Of a DNA stretch of 64,000 nt, positions 48,259-56,225 are shown one piece after another; the stretch's first letter is position 1, and each line of letters begins with the position of its first letter. This DNA comes from Deinococcus hopiensis KR-140 (GTDB lineage: Bacteria; Deinococcota; Deinococci; Deinococcales; Deinococcaceae), in contig NZ_FWWU01000004.1 in assembly GCF_900176165.1 (NCBI RefSeq), forward strand, positions 1 through 64,000, written 5' to 3'. A program made the translations under genes and the position numbers. Below the pieces are notes generated by a model. It did no database searches, was not told the origin of the DNA, and was given only the letters and a program-made list of their open reading frames with translations.

Positions 48259-49902
48259 TTACTTGGGCTTGACGTTGAGGTACATCAGGCGGGCGGCGAG
48301 GGTGTCGTCCGCCGAGCCGTCCGTGTAGGGGTTCTCGTTCGTCGGAAAGCCGGTAAAGCGGCTGGTGTTGTACAGCGAGAAATTCAGGCGGTCCGTCAGC
48401 GGGAACCAGGGCATGTCGCGCATCACCGTGGAGATGACGTTCCCCATCAGGCGCTTTTGCTGGGCCGGATCGCTGGTGGTCCGGAAGGCGTCGAGCGTCT
48501 TGGACACGACGGGGTTGGTGTAGCGGCTGAGGTTCGACGCTGCCGTCTTGCCCACTGGCGCGCTGAATTCAGGCGAGAAGCTCTGGTTGAACAGGTAGTA
48601 CGGCGTGGGCCCGCCGCCCCAGCCCCAGCTGATGCCCATGTCGTACGTGCCGCCCTGGAAGCCGCCCGAGTAGCTGCTCCAGGCCTGCTGGTCGATCTGG
48701 GTATTGACCCCGACCTTCTTCAGGTCCTCGCTCATGACCTGCGCCATCGTGATGAAGTCGGTCCAGCCCGCGCCCACCAGGATCTTAAAGGTAGGCAGGG
48801 GTTTGCCGTCCTTGCCCAGGCGCACCCCCTGCGCGTTTTTCTTGTAACCCGCCTTTGTGAGCGCGGCGTCGGCAGCAGCCGGGTTGAACTTGATTTCCAG
48901 GTTCTTGGCGCTGGAAGGCAGCCACTGCTTTTGCTGGGCGGGAATCACGCCGCTGCTGTGGGCCGCTTTGGCCGCGCCCGCATAGGCTTTCTGGGCCACA
49001 TCTGCAGTGTTGATCGCCTGCGCGACGGCGCGGCGGAAAGCGGGATCGCTGAAGGGGGCCTTGGCGGTGTTGAAGTACAGGTAGTTGTCGCCCGACACCG
49101 GCCAGTAGTAGGCGTAGCTCGGCCCCTTGGACGCGTACTGGCCCTTGGGATCCGAGATGCCCACGTAGCCGTAATCCGCCTCGCCCTTGAGCAGCTTCAA
49201 GAGCGCCGAGTCGTTGCTGTTGGTGGCCGTCCACACGATGGCGTCGATGTACGGCTGGCCCTTCATCCAGTAATTGGGATTTTTCAGCACCCGCAGCGCC
49301 TGCTGGCTGTAGGTGTCCATCACGAAGGGGCCGGTGCCCACGGGCTTGGTATTCGTCTCGGTCACGGGGTCCGTGATTTTGCTCCAGATGTGCTCAGGCA
49401 CGATGATCTGGCCCGCAACGTACTGGAAGATGGGGGTGTTGGGCGCGTTGAAGGTAAACGTCACCTTGTTGCCGCCGGCCTTCACGGCCGTCAGGCCGTT
49501 TTTCCACAGCCCCGACGTGTCCAGCGCCGGGTACTTCTTGAGGTAGTTGAAGGTAAAGGCCACGTCGTCCGCCGTGAAGGCCTGGCCGTCGTTCCACTTC
49601 ACGCCGCCGCGGGCGGTTACCGTCAGGGTCTTGTTGTCCTTACTCCAGGCGTAGTCGGTGCCCAGCACGTCGGTGACCTTGCCGTTCAGGCTGTTGACGT
49701 AGAACAGCGACTCGTAGATGGCGCTGTTGGTGGGCAGCAGGTGCTGGTCACCAGGCGCAAAGGGGTTGAGGTTGTTCGCCCCCCACTGCGACGAGCGCAC
49801 GACTGTGAACACGGACTTGGGTTGCTGCGCAGACGCGGTGGTCGTGGCGGAGACGGTCAGGGCGGCGGCGAGGAGGGCGGCGGCGCTCAGGTTACGGTGC
49901 AT
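48259..49902 (-). CDS. ABC transporter substrate-binding protein, family 5 (oligosaccharide/peptide)
   Basis: A 547-residue exported binding protein (SBP_bac_5). The signal peptide (HRNLSAAALLAAALTVSA) is followed by NLNPFAPGDQ, a family region (VKWNDGQAFTADDVAFTFNY), YKVTFTFNAP-like strands and GTGPFVMDTYS. The C-terminal lobe contains FRRAVAQAINTADVAQKAY. Ligand is probably a beta-linked oligosaccharide rather than a peptide, given the LacI regulator upstream and the GH3 enzyme downstream in one operon. The leader to lacI is 97 bp and no promoter was seen in it, so transcription likely reads through from lacI. Confidence 0.9.
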   Translation of the reverse strand: MHRNLSAAALLAAALTVSATTTASAQQPKSVFTVVRSSQWGANNLNPFAPGDQHLLPTNSAIYESLFYVNSLNGKVTDVLGTDYAWSKDNKTLTVTARGGVKWNDGQAFTADDVAFTFNYLKKYPALDTSGLWKNGLTAVKAGGNKVTFTFNAPNTPIFQYVAGQIIVPEHIWSKITDPVTETNTKPVGTGPFVMDTYSQQALRVLKNPNYWMKGQPYIDAIVWTATNSNDSALLKLLKGEADYGYVGISDPKGQYASKGPSYAYYWPVSGDNYLYFNTAKAPFSDPAFRRAVAQAINTADVAQKAYAGAAKAAHSSGVIPAQQKQWLPSSAKNLEIKFNPAAADAALTKAGYKKNAQGVRLGKDGKPLPTFKILVGAGWTDFITMAQVMSEDLKKVGVNTQIDQQAWSSYSGGFQGGTYDMGISWGWGGGPTPYYLFNQSFSPEFSAPVGKTAASNLSRYTNPVVSKTLDAFRTTSDPAQQKRLMGNVISTVMRDMPWFPLTDRLNFSLYNTSRFTGFPTNENPYTDGSADDTLAARLMYLNVKPK

Positions 49903-49999
49903 GTAAGACCTCGGTGTGGAGTGGAGGGCGAAGGGCCGGACAGACGGACGGGTTGCGCAACAGGCCGGGCGCGAGAAGAGGGGGAGTGGGCGGGCAGGC

Positions 50000-51025
50000 C
50001 TAGGGACCCACGCTGGCCTCCTGTCCGGGCGGCGCGGTTGAGCTGCGAACGACGAGGGTGGCCGGGAACAGGATGTGGGACTCGGGGGGAGCGGCGCTGC
50101 GAATCAGGTCGATCAGCAGCTGGACCGCCCGTTCGCCCATCTCTTCGAGGGGTTGCCGGATGGTGGTCAGGGGCGGATCTGTCACGCGAGCGGCGTAGAT
50201 GTCGTCGAAGCCCAGGATGGAGAGGTCGTGGGGCACCCGCACGCCCTGCGCCCCGGCGGCGCGCAGGGCCCCGATCGCCGAGCGGTCGTTGGCCGCGAAA
50301 ATCGCGGTGGGCGGCTCGGGCAGGCTCAGCAGCCGCTGGGCGGCGCGCTCGCCGCCCTCCTCGGAAAATTCACCCTCCTGCAGGTACTCGGGCCTGGGTT
50401 CCACCCCGGCCTCGCGCAGTCCGGCGAGAAAGCCCTCCTCGCGTTCCTGGGCGTCCGGGCGGTGACTGTGTTGCCCCGTGATGTGGGCGATGCGGCAGTG
50501 GCCCAGGCCCGTCAGGTACTGTGCGGCGAGGCGTCCGCCCGCGTGGTTGTCGACCTGCACGGTGCGTTGTCCGTGTGCGCCCAGGGTAACCACCGGCACG
50601 GCGTCCCTGAAGATGGAGTGTTCGTCTTCCGTGGGGATGACCAGCAGCACGCCGTCGGCCATGGTCCGCAGCATGGTGGCGCGTTCACGTTCCAGCTGCG
50701 CGTTGCTGGCGGTGGTGAAAATCGCCAGGTTTAGTCCAGCGGCCTCGGCGGTCACGCTCGCGCCGTGCAGAATCTCGGACACGAAGGGCCAGTTCAGGCG
50801 CGGCGTCAGCACGCCGATCATGTTGCTGCGTTTGCCTGCCAGTGCCCGGGCAGCGGGGTTGACCACGTAGCCTGTGGCCTTGATGGCCTGCTGCACACGC
50901 TGCCGGGTCTTCTCGGTCATGCCAGGCTTGTTGTTGATCACGTTCGAGACGGTCATCTTGGAGACCCCGGCCGTCTGGGCGACGTCGGCCAGAGTCACCG
51001 TGGTCTTGGTGAGGACCTCGGTCAC
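50000..51025 (-). CDS. LacI-family transcriptional regulator of the oligosaccharide operon
   Basis: A 341-residue repressor. The helix-turn-helix and hinge are clear: VTLADVAQTAGVSKMTVSNV, then NVINNKPGMTEKTRQRV and VNPAARALAGKRSN. The periplasmic-binding-protein-like effector domain follows (IGVLTPRLNWPFVSEIL, AIFAANDRSAIGAL, LSILGFDDIYAARVTDPPLT). It starts at GTG 51025 with AGGGAGA upstream. Two 16-bp operators overlap its promoter, so it should regulate itself and, as first gene, the whole transporter-GH3 operon. The inducer is probably the imported sugar or its breakdown product. Confidence 0.92.
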   Translation of the reverse strand: MTEVLTKTTVTLADVAQTAGVSKMTVSNVINNKPGMTEKTRQRVQQAIKATGYVVNPAARALAGKRSNMIGVLTPRLNWPFVSEILHGASVTAEAAGLNLAIFTTASNAQLERERATMLRTMADGVLLVIPTEDEHSIFRDAVPVVTLGAHGQRTVQVDNHAGGRLAAQYLTGLGHCRIAHITGQHSHRPDAQEREEGFLAGLREAGVEPRPEYLQEGEFSEEGGERAAQRLLSLPEPPTAIFAANDRSAIGALRAAGAQGVRVPHDLSILGFDDIYAARVTDPPLTTIRQPLEEMGERAVQLLIDLIRSAAPPESHILFPATLVVRSSTAPPGQEASVGP

Positions 51026-51043
51026 GCTTCTCCCTTCGGTAGG

Positions 51044-51075
51044 ACTTTAGCGGTAAAGTGCTGTACCGGTAAAGT
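51044..51075 (-). promoter_or_regulatory. Promoter with two adjacent LacI-type operators
   Basis: ACTTTA-GCGG-TAAAGT (51044-51059) is a perfect 6-4-6 palindrome, and GCTGTA-CCGG-TAAAGT (51060-51075) a weaker copy joined end to end. On the minus strand TTTACC and TAAAGT, 18 bp apart, form -35 and -10, so bound repressor would block RNA polymerase. Confidence 0.75.
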
Positions 51076-51222
51076 ACCATGCAGCCCGGGAGAAGGCAAG
51101 CCCTCCAGCGGCCGGAACAGGGGCGGGCCGTTGGGGGTACGGGCCACTTCCGCGCCCGACCATCACGCCAGGTTCGGAGTTGCGGGGGCAAGCCCGCGGC
51201 CAGGCGTGTGGGTCTACCCGAG

Positions 51223-51268
51223 TTCTGAACATCTTCTACCCAGGCGTTGAATGCCGGCCTTCCATACT
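51223..51268 (+). promoter_or_regulatory. Promoter with 11-bp phased half-sites (regulon motif, copy 2)
   Basis: TTCTGAACATC (51223-51233) lies exactly 40 bp upstream of CATACT (51263-51268). Half-sites CTGAAC, CTACCC and TTGAAT are spaced 11 bp apart. The layout equals that at 39064-39109. It drives the secreted repeat protein gene with a leader of about 50 bp. Confidence 0.65.
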
Positions 51269-51325
51269 CCGGCCCAGGTGAGCGGAGAAGCGTCTTCCCG
51301 CACCTGAATCCAGAGGAGAAACGCC

Positions 51326-52156
51326 ATGCAGAACAAGAAGAACGTCCTGACCCCCCTGATCCTCGCCACCCTCTTTACCAGCGTTACGGGCACCGCCTTC
51401 GCCGCCACCACCAAGGCGAATGCACCCACCCAGGCCCAGCGTGTGGCCCCCGCGCAGGCGGGCAGGCGGGCCCAGGGGGCGCAGAACCAGGCTGGGCAGC
51501 AGCGCCCGGAACGCCAGGCCATGCAAGTCGCCTACTACAGCGGAGACCCCCTGAAGGGCGGCCAGCGCCTGAGCACCAAGACCGTGACGGCGCCGGCAGA
51601 CGGTCCTCAGGGTGGACGGCAAGAGGGGGCGCAGCAGGGCGCCAATCCCCTGGCGCAGAACGCTCCGAAGGGCGCAACCCACGCCGTTATCACCACCCCG
51701 TTCGGACGGCGGGTGGTGAACCTGAGCAGCTCCCAGAACGCGCCCCACCGCGGTGACGCGGAACCTGGCGGCCTGGGGCAGGGCGACCCGGGGGGACGGG
51801 GTCAGGACGGGAACGGCGGCGGACGGAACGCGGGGCCTCAGAACGGCGGAGCGCGGGACGGTGGACGCAACGGTCAGGTGGCTCCCGATGGTCAGAGGAA
51901 CGGCGGCGGGATGGACGGCGGCACACGCGGACCCGGCGGCCCGGATGGTGGCGCGGGGCGGGGCGCGAGCGCCGTGACCTACTACGCGGGTGACCCTCTG
52001 GCGGGCGGCAAGGCCATCCGGACAGTGCAGCTGGGCCAGGCAGACGGCCGGAACACCGCCCTTCCGCAGGCCCCTCAGGGCGCGAAGTTCGCCGTGTTCG
52101 GGCGCGGCGGTGAGCAGGTCATCGTGGACCTCATGGCTGCCCCCCAGGGCCGCTAA
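51326..52156 (+). CDS. Secreted Gly/Gln-rich protein with a duplicated short domain
   Basis: A 276-residue exported protein of no family known to me. A signal peptide (VLTPLILATLFTSVTGTAFA) leads to two copies of a short module: MQVAYYSGDPLKGGQRLSTK ... APKGATHAVITTPFGRRVVNL, and later AVTYYAGDPLAGGKAIRTVQ ... APQGAKFAVFGRGGEQVIVDL. A Gly/Asp/Asn/Arg-rich low-complexity linker of about 85 residues separates them. AGAGGAGAA precedes ATG 51326. It sits just upstream of a response-regulator/kinase pair whose sensor region also has a Gly/Gln/Pro-rich stretch, so it may be a target or a sensed partner of that system. Confidence 0.75.
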   Translation: MQNKKNVLTPLILATLFTSVTGTAFAATTKANAPTQAQRVAPAQAGRRAQGAQNQAGQQRPERQAMQVAYYSGDPLKGGQRLSTKTVTAPADGPQGGRQEGAQQGANPLAQNAPKGATHAVITTPFGRRVVNLSSSQNAPHRGDAEPGGLGQGDPGGRGQDGNGGGRNAGPQNGGARDGGRNGQVAPDGQRNGGGMDGGTRGPGGPDGGAGRGASAVTYYAGDPLAGGKAIRTVQLGQADGRNTALPQAPQGAKFAVFGRGGEQVIVDLMAAPQGR

Positions 52157-52164
52157 ACCTCCAG

Positions 52165-52200
52165 CCGGGAAACGGGGGGCCCAGCGCCTCCGTTTCCCGG
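52165..52200 (+). terminator. Hairpin after the secreted repeat protein gene
   Basis: An 11-bp perfect stem, CCGGGAAACGG (52165-52175) with CCGTTTCCCGG (52190-52200), then TTCG. It lacks a T tract and may reduce rather than stop read-through into the two-component genes. Confidence 0.6.
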
Positions 52201-52309
52201 TTCGTGCCCGGGACGCCAGCCCACCCGGTATGCCAGATTTGCCCATGTTCCTTTCCCGGTTGCCCCCCTTCCCGTTCCTGCGTCCGCATTTCCCCCGCCT
52301 GGAGGCCCT

Positions 52310-52993
52310 GTGAAAACCGTCCTGATCGTGGAAGACAACGCCGGGGTGCGGACGCTGGTGCGCGAGTACCTCGAAGAACACGGCTACCGGGTGCGCGTGG
52401 CGTCAAACGGCCAGGAAGGGCTGCTCGAAGCTCGGCACACCCGCCCGGACCTCGTGCTGCTGGACGTGATGATGCCCGGCATGGACGGCCTGGAGTTCTT
52501 GCGCCGCTTTCGGGCCACCGAGCAGGTCCCCGTGATTTTCCTGACCGCCAGGGACACCGAACTCGATAAGGTGCTGGGACTTGAACTCGGCGCGGACGAC
52601 TACGTGACCAAGCCCTTTTCCATGGCCGAGCTGCTGGCCCGCGTGCGCGCCCACCTGCGCCGGGGCCAGGAACCCGGCGTGCCCACCACCCTGCGCGCCG
52701 GAGAACTCGAACTCGATTCGGTCTCCCGGACCTTTGCCGTGCGCGGGGCCCGGGTAGACCTCACCCGGTCTGAGTTCGAGCTGATGGCGGCCCTGCTGCG
52801 CTTGCCAGGCCGGGTCTTTTCGCGCCTGGAACTGCTGGAGCAGCTGCAGGAAGAAGCGCTGGGCTCCGAGCGCACCATCGACGTACACGTCCGAAACCTC
52901 CGCGCCAAGGTGGAGGAGGAACCCGGCAAACCCCGCTTCATCGAAACCGTGTTCGGCGTGGGTTACCGCCTCAACCCAGACTTGACGCCATGA
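52310..52993 (+). CDS. OmpR/PhoB-family response regulator
   Basis: A 227-residue two-domain regulator. The receiver has acidic VEDNAG, phospho-accepting Asp52 in LVLLDVMMPGMDG, the Thr in FLTARD and the Lys in DDYVTKPFS. The C-terminal winged helix has DLTRSEFELMAALLRLPGRV, the RTIDVHVRNLRAKV recognition helix and FGVGYRL, so it binds DNA as a dimer on direct repeats. Start is GTG 52310 with TGGAGG upstream. Its partner kinase lies 58 bp downstream. Promoters with 11-bp phased half-sites at 51223 and 39064 are likely targets. Confidence 0.93.
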   Translation: MKTVLIVEDNAGVRTLVREYLEEHGYRVRVASNGQEGLLEARHTRPDLVLLDVMMPGMDGLEFLRRFRATEQVPVIFLTARDTELDKVLGLELGADDYVTKPFSMAELLARVRAHLRRGQEPGVPTTLRAGELELDSVSRTFAVRGARVDLTRSEFELMAALLRLPGRVFSRLELLEQLQEEALGSERTIDVHVRNLRAKVEEEPGKPRFIETVFGVGYRLNPDLTP

Positions 52994-53021
52994 CCCGGAC
53001 CCTCCCCGCATCCTGCTGGTC

Positions 53022-53034
53022 GCTGGCGACTGGC
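53022..53034. repeat. Copy of the CTGGCGACTGGC intergenic repeat
   Basis: GCTGGCGACTGGC lies in the 58-bp gap between the regulator and kinase genes and matches one arm of the palindrome at 21348-21357 plus flank. A short dispersed repeat. Confidence 0.5.
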
Positions 53035-53051
53035 GGCCGAAAGCTTCACCC

Positions 53052-54467
53052 GTGAGGCGGCCCTTCTGGCAGACGCTGGCCTGGCGGCTCACGCTGGCCT
53101 TCGTGCTGGTGGCCGCCGCCGCGCTGGGTACGGTAGGCTTTATCTCGGCGGCCTCCACCCGCTCGGAATTCAGCGCGCTGCTGGGCGAGCAGGCCCGCGA
53201 GGACCTGGCCGCGCAGGTGCAGGCCTACGTGCAGGCGCACGGCAGCCTGAACGGGTTCCGCCCTGCGGGCCAGGGCCCAGCGGCGCAGGGGCAAGGGCAG
53301 GGACAGCCTCCCCGCCCCGGGAATCCTGGCGGCCCGCGTACCGACGTTCCTGGCGACGGCTTCCGCTTCCGCACGCCTTGGACCGTGCTGGACACAGGGT
53401 ACCGCGCGGTGTTCGGAACGCCGGACCTGCCCGCTGGTGTCCAGGTAACGGGTCAGCGCGCGGCGGGGGCCACGCCCGTGCAGGTGGCTGGCCGCACCGT
53501 GGCTTACCTCCTGCCCTCGGGGTTGCGGCCGAGGACGGACCGGCGCAGCGAGGAATTCCTGGCCCGCACCACCCGCGCCATCGCCTGGGCCATGCTGGGC
53601 GCAGCGCTGCTCGCCGCCCTGCTGGGGGTGCTGATCTCACGCACGCTGCTGCGGCCGCTGCGCGAGCTGCTGGGCGGCATCCACGCGCTGCAACGTGGGG
53701 AGGCCCCCGCTGCTCTGGCACACACGCGCAGCGACGAGTTCGGGGAGGTGCTGGGGGCGTTTGGCGAGATGCACGCGGACGTGCTGCGCAACCAGCAGGC
53801 CCGCCGCCGCTTGACCGCTGACATCGCGCACGACCTCAATACGCCCCTCTCCGTGATCTCAGGCACGCTGGAGGGCATTCTGGACGGCACCTTTCAGTCC
53901 ACTCCCGAGCGGCTGCGGCGGCTGCAGCGCGAAACCGGCAACGTTGCGCGGTTGGTGGGCGACCTGCGCTTTCTGGCCCTCGCCGACGCGGGTGAACTGC
54001 AGGTCAGCCGCGAACCCACCGATGTGACCGCGCTGATCCGTGAGGCGGTGGCCCCCTTTCAGGAACTCGCCGCCGCCGGGGGCGTGACCCTCCGCGCAGC
54101 GCTGCCAGAGGGTGGCCTGCACGCCGAGCTCGACCCCGGCCGCATCACCCGGGTCCTTCACAACCTGCTGTCCAACGCGCTGGCGCACACGCCGGCGGGC
54201 GGTGAGGTGCAGGTGGAGGCAGCGGCTGAAGGCGGGTCCCTGTGGGTGCGGGTGGCAGATACCGGCAGCGGCATTGCTCCCGAAAACCTGCCCCACGTCT
54301 TCGACCGGCTGTACCGCGCCGACACCTCCCGCTCCTCGGGGGGGAGCGGTCTGGGCCTGAGCATTTGCAAATCCATCGTCGAGGCCCACCGCGGCACTAT
54401 CGCCGTGATGAGCGAGCCTGGACGGGGAACGGCCGTGACCTTCACATTGCCAGGACTTACATTTTGA
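53052..54467 (+). CDS. Membrane sensor histidine kinase (BaeS/CpxA type)
   Basis: A 471-residue kinase. Helix 1 (RLTLAFVLVAAAALGTVGFI) and helix 2 (AIAWAMLGAALLAALLGVLI) frame an extracytoplasmic sensor of about 150 residues that includes a Gly/Gln/Pro-rich stretch (GQGPAAQGQGQGQPPRPG). A HAMP domain, HisKA with His260 in DIAHDLNTPLSVISG, and HATPase (LSNALAHTPAGG, VADTGSGIAPENL, SGLGLSICKSIVE) follow. It would phosphorylate the response regulator encoded just upstream. The start is GTG 53052. The low-complexity segment recalls the linker of the secreted protein at 51326. Confidence 0.92.
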   Translation: MRRPFWQTLAWRLTLAFVLVAAAALGTVGFISAASTRSEFSALLGEQAREDLAAQVQAYVQAHGSLNGFRPAGQGPAAQGQGQGQPPRPGNPGGPRTDVPGDGFRFRTPWTVLDTGYRAVFGTPDLPAGVQVTGQRAAGATPVQVAGRTVAYLLPSGLRPRTDRRSEEFLARTTRAIAWAMLGAALLAALLGVLISRTLLRPLRELLGGIHALQRGEAPAALAHTRSDEFGEVLGAFGEMHADVLRNQQARRRLTADIAHDLNTPLSVISGTLEGILDGTFQSTPERLRRLQRETGNVARLVGDLRFLALADAGELQVSREPTDVTALIREAVAPFQELAAAGGVTLRAALPEGGLHAELDPGRITRVLHNLLSNALAHTPAGGEVQVEAAAEGGSLWVRVADTGSGIAPENLPHVFDRLYRADTSRSSGGSGLGLSICKSIVEAHRGTIAVMSEPGRGTAVTFTLPGLTF

Positions 54468-54485
54468 ACCGATTTGTTTTATAAA
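54457..54485 (+). promoter_or_regulatory. Promoter of the MtfA-like gene
   Basis: TTACAT (54457-54462), 17-bp spacer, TATAAA (54480-54485), starting inside the last codons of the kinase gene. The leader to ATG 54536 is about 45 bp. Confidence 0.55.
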
Positions 54486-54535
54486 GTAAGACAAGAGGAG
54501 GCGGTTCTGTTTTCCGTCCGCCCCCCGGGAGCCTC

Positions 54536-55303
54536 ATGTTTCGATTCCTGCGGCGTCAGGCCGTTCTCCGGCAACCCTTTCCCACCGCTTGGCTGAGCGT
54601 TCTTGAGCGGGAGGTGCCCTGGTACGTCCACCTGCCGCCCGAGTTGCAGGTGCGGCTGCAGACCCGCATCCAGATTTTCCTGGGTGAGAAGGCGTTCGTG
54701 GGCTGCGGCGGCCTGGAGGTCACAGACCGTATGCGGGTGGTGATCGCCGCCCAGGCGTGTCGCCTGGAGCTGCACCACACGCCCACCCATTTTCCCGACT
54801 GTCAGACCCTCTTTGTGTATCCCGGCGCCTTCGTCTCGGCCTTCACCCGGGTGCTTCCCGGCGGCGTGGTGCAGCAGGAGCCCGTGATTCGCGTCGGCGA
54901 GTCGTGGCACCGGGGCAGCGTTGTGCTCGCCTGGGACGCCGTGGAAGCGGCGCTGTATGAAGATCCCGGAGGGCGAAACGTCGTCCTGCACGAATTCGCT
55001 CATCAGCTTGACGGGGGGGACGGTCCCCCCGACGGCGTGCCCCTGCTGCGGGACCGGGCCGCCTACGCCCGCTGGACGCGGGTGATGGGCGCGGCCCTCG
55101 AGCGCCTGCGCCGGGCGCTGTGGTTTGGTTTTGCCCCCATCGATCCCTACGCCGCCACGAGCCCCCCCGAGTTCTTCGCCGTGACCACCGAACTGTACTT
55201 CGAGGTGCCGGAGCAGCTGAGGGCCTTTTCGCCCGACGTGTTTGCCCTGCTGGAGGACTATTACGGCGCGCTTCCAGCCGCTTCCTCCCAATTACTGAAC
55301 TGA
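54536..55303 (+). CDS. mtfA: MtfA-like zinc peptidase (M90 family)
   Basis: A 255-residue protein. The zinc motif VVLHEFAHQLDGGDG (HExxH plus downstream acid) and further blocks LFVYPGAFVSAF, GSVVLAWDAVEAA and FFAVTTELYFEVP match the MtfA/M90 family. In Escherichia coli MtfA binds the repressor Mlc and has peptidase activity, linking it to glucose uptake control; whether that holds here is unknown. It probably acts in the cytoplasm. The 3' end overlaps the convergent lipid kinase gene by 12 bp. Confidence 0.88.
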   Translation: MFRFLRRQAVLRQPFPTAWLSVLEREVPWYVHLPPELQVRLQTRIQIFLGEKAFVGCGGLEVTDRMRVVIAAQACRLELHHTPTHFPDCQTLFVYPGAFVSAFTRVLPGGVVQQEPVIRVGESWHRGSVVLAWDAVEAALYEDPGGRNVVLHEFAHQLDGGDGPPDGVPLLRDRAAYARWTRVMGAALERLRRALWFGFAPIDPYAATSPPEFFAVTTELYFEVPEQLRAFSPDVFALLEDYYGALPAASSQLLN

Positions 55304-56203
55304 TTCCCGGGGCAACAGCAGCGTCAGCGCCCCCGGCTGCACCTCGATCCGCACCTGTCCGGTTACGCCAGGCATCGCGGGACGCACCTCACCGTCCACG
55401 TGGAAGACCTGGCCGGTGTAGGAAATTTCCACCTGGCGGGCATTCAGCGTCTGCACCGTGGGTAAGGTTTCGAACTCGTCGCGGGCGAGTGCGGCGAGCG
55501 AGGCCACCCACTCGGCCAAATTCAGGGCGTCCACACGCACCACGTCCAGCAGGCCGTCACCTGGATCGGCGTTTGTGGCGAGGCGCAGACCGTTGCCGGT
55601 GGCGCGGATGTTCATCACCTCCAGCACCGTGGCCGGTTCCCCGGGGTGCGCCTCGCCGTCGACCGCCAGGGCCAGCGGCAGCGGCTCGAAGGAGGTCAGG
55701 GTGGAGACCAGGGCGCCGACCGCGCGCAGCGGGCTTTTGGGTTCGTCCGGTCGGTAGGCGCACAGCAGCTCGGCGAAGGCTCCGCAGCCGCAGGCTTCCA
55801 GAAAGACGTCATCTCCCCACGGCGCGGTGACGCGGCCCACGTCCAGCGGGCGGGTGGAGGCGTCACGGTAGGCGTGGGCCAGGTCCAGGGTCCGGTCAGT
55901 GAGGTCCAGCGTTGCCGCGACGTTGTTGGAGGTGCCCATCGGTAGGGGCGCGAGTTGCGCGCCGGGGCGGCCGAGCAGCCGCAGGGCCACGCCGCGCAGC
56001 GTACCGTCGCCGCCCGCGACAAACACGGGGCCTGTTACGCCCTCCAGCACGCGGTCCAGGTCTTCCTCGCAGGCGGTGGGCCGGTACTCGGCGCGGAAGC
56101 CGCTCTCCGCCAGAGCCCCGACAAGCGCTTCTGGCGTCACGCCCCGGCGGCCCCCTGCGCCCGGGTTAAAAATCAGCACCGCGCCGCGCGTTTCCTGGTT
56201 CAT
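55292..56203 (-). CDS. Diacylglycerol/lipid kinase (DagK/YegS family)
   Basis: A 303-residue lipid kinase. LIFNPGAGGRRG at the N-terminus and the nucleotide motif FVAGGDGTLRGVALRL with LPMGTSNNVAATLDL identify the DAGK catalytic domain, and the C-terminal beta sandwich has GDGLLDVVRVDALN. It would phosphorylate diacylglycerol or another lipid, recycling it into phospholipid synthesis, at the membrane surface. ATG 56203. The adjacent phosphoesterase gene on the same strand, 22 bp further upstream, may make a lipid substrate for it. Confidence 0.88.
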   Translation of the reverse strand: MNQETRGAVLIFNPGAGGRRGVTPEALVGALAESGFRAEYRPTACEEDLDRVLEGVTGPVFVAGGDGTLRGVALRLLGRPGAQLAPLPMGTSNNVAATLDLTDRTLDLAHAYRDASTRPLDVGRVTAPWGDDVFLEACGCGAFAELLCAYRPDEPKSPLRAVGALVSTLTSFEPLPLALAVDGEAHPGEPATVLEVMNIRATGNGLRLATNADPGDGLLDVVRVDALNLAEWVASLAALARDEFETLPTVQTLNARQVEISYTGQVFHVDGEVRPAMPGVTGQVRIEVQPGALTLLLPRESVQ

Positions 56204-56225
56204 GCCCGCACTGTACCCGACGGAC

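Noticed and set aside
48259..49902. Dipeptide transport role for the operon
   Set aside because: Proteins are of the peptide-transporter class, but the LacI regulator and GH3 enzyme in the same operon favour an oligosaccharide; peptide transport cannot be fully excluded.
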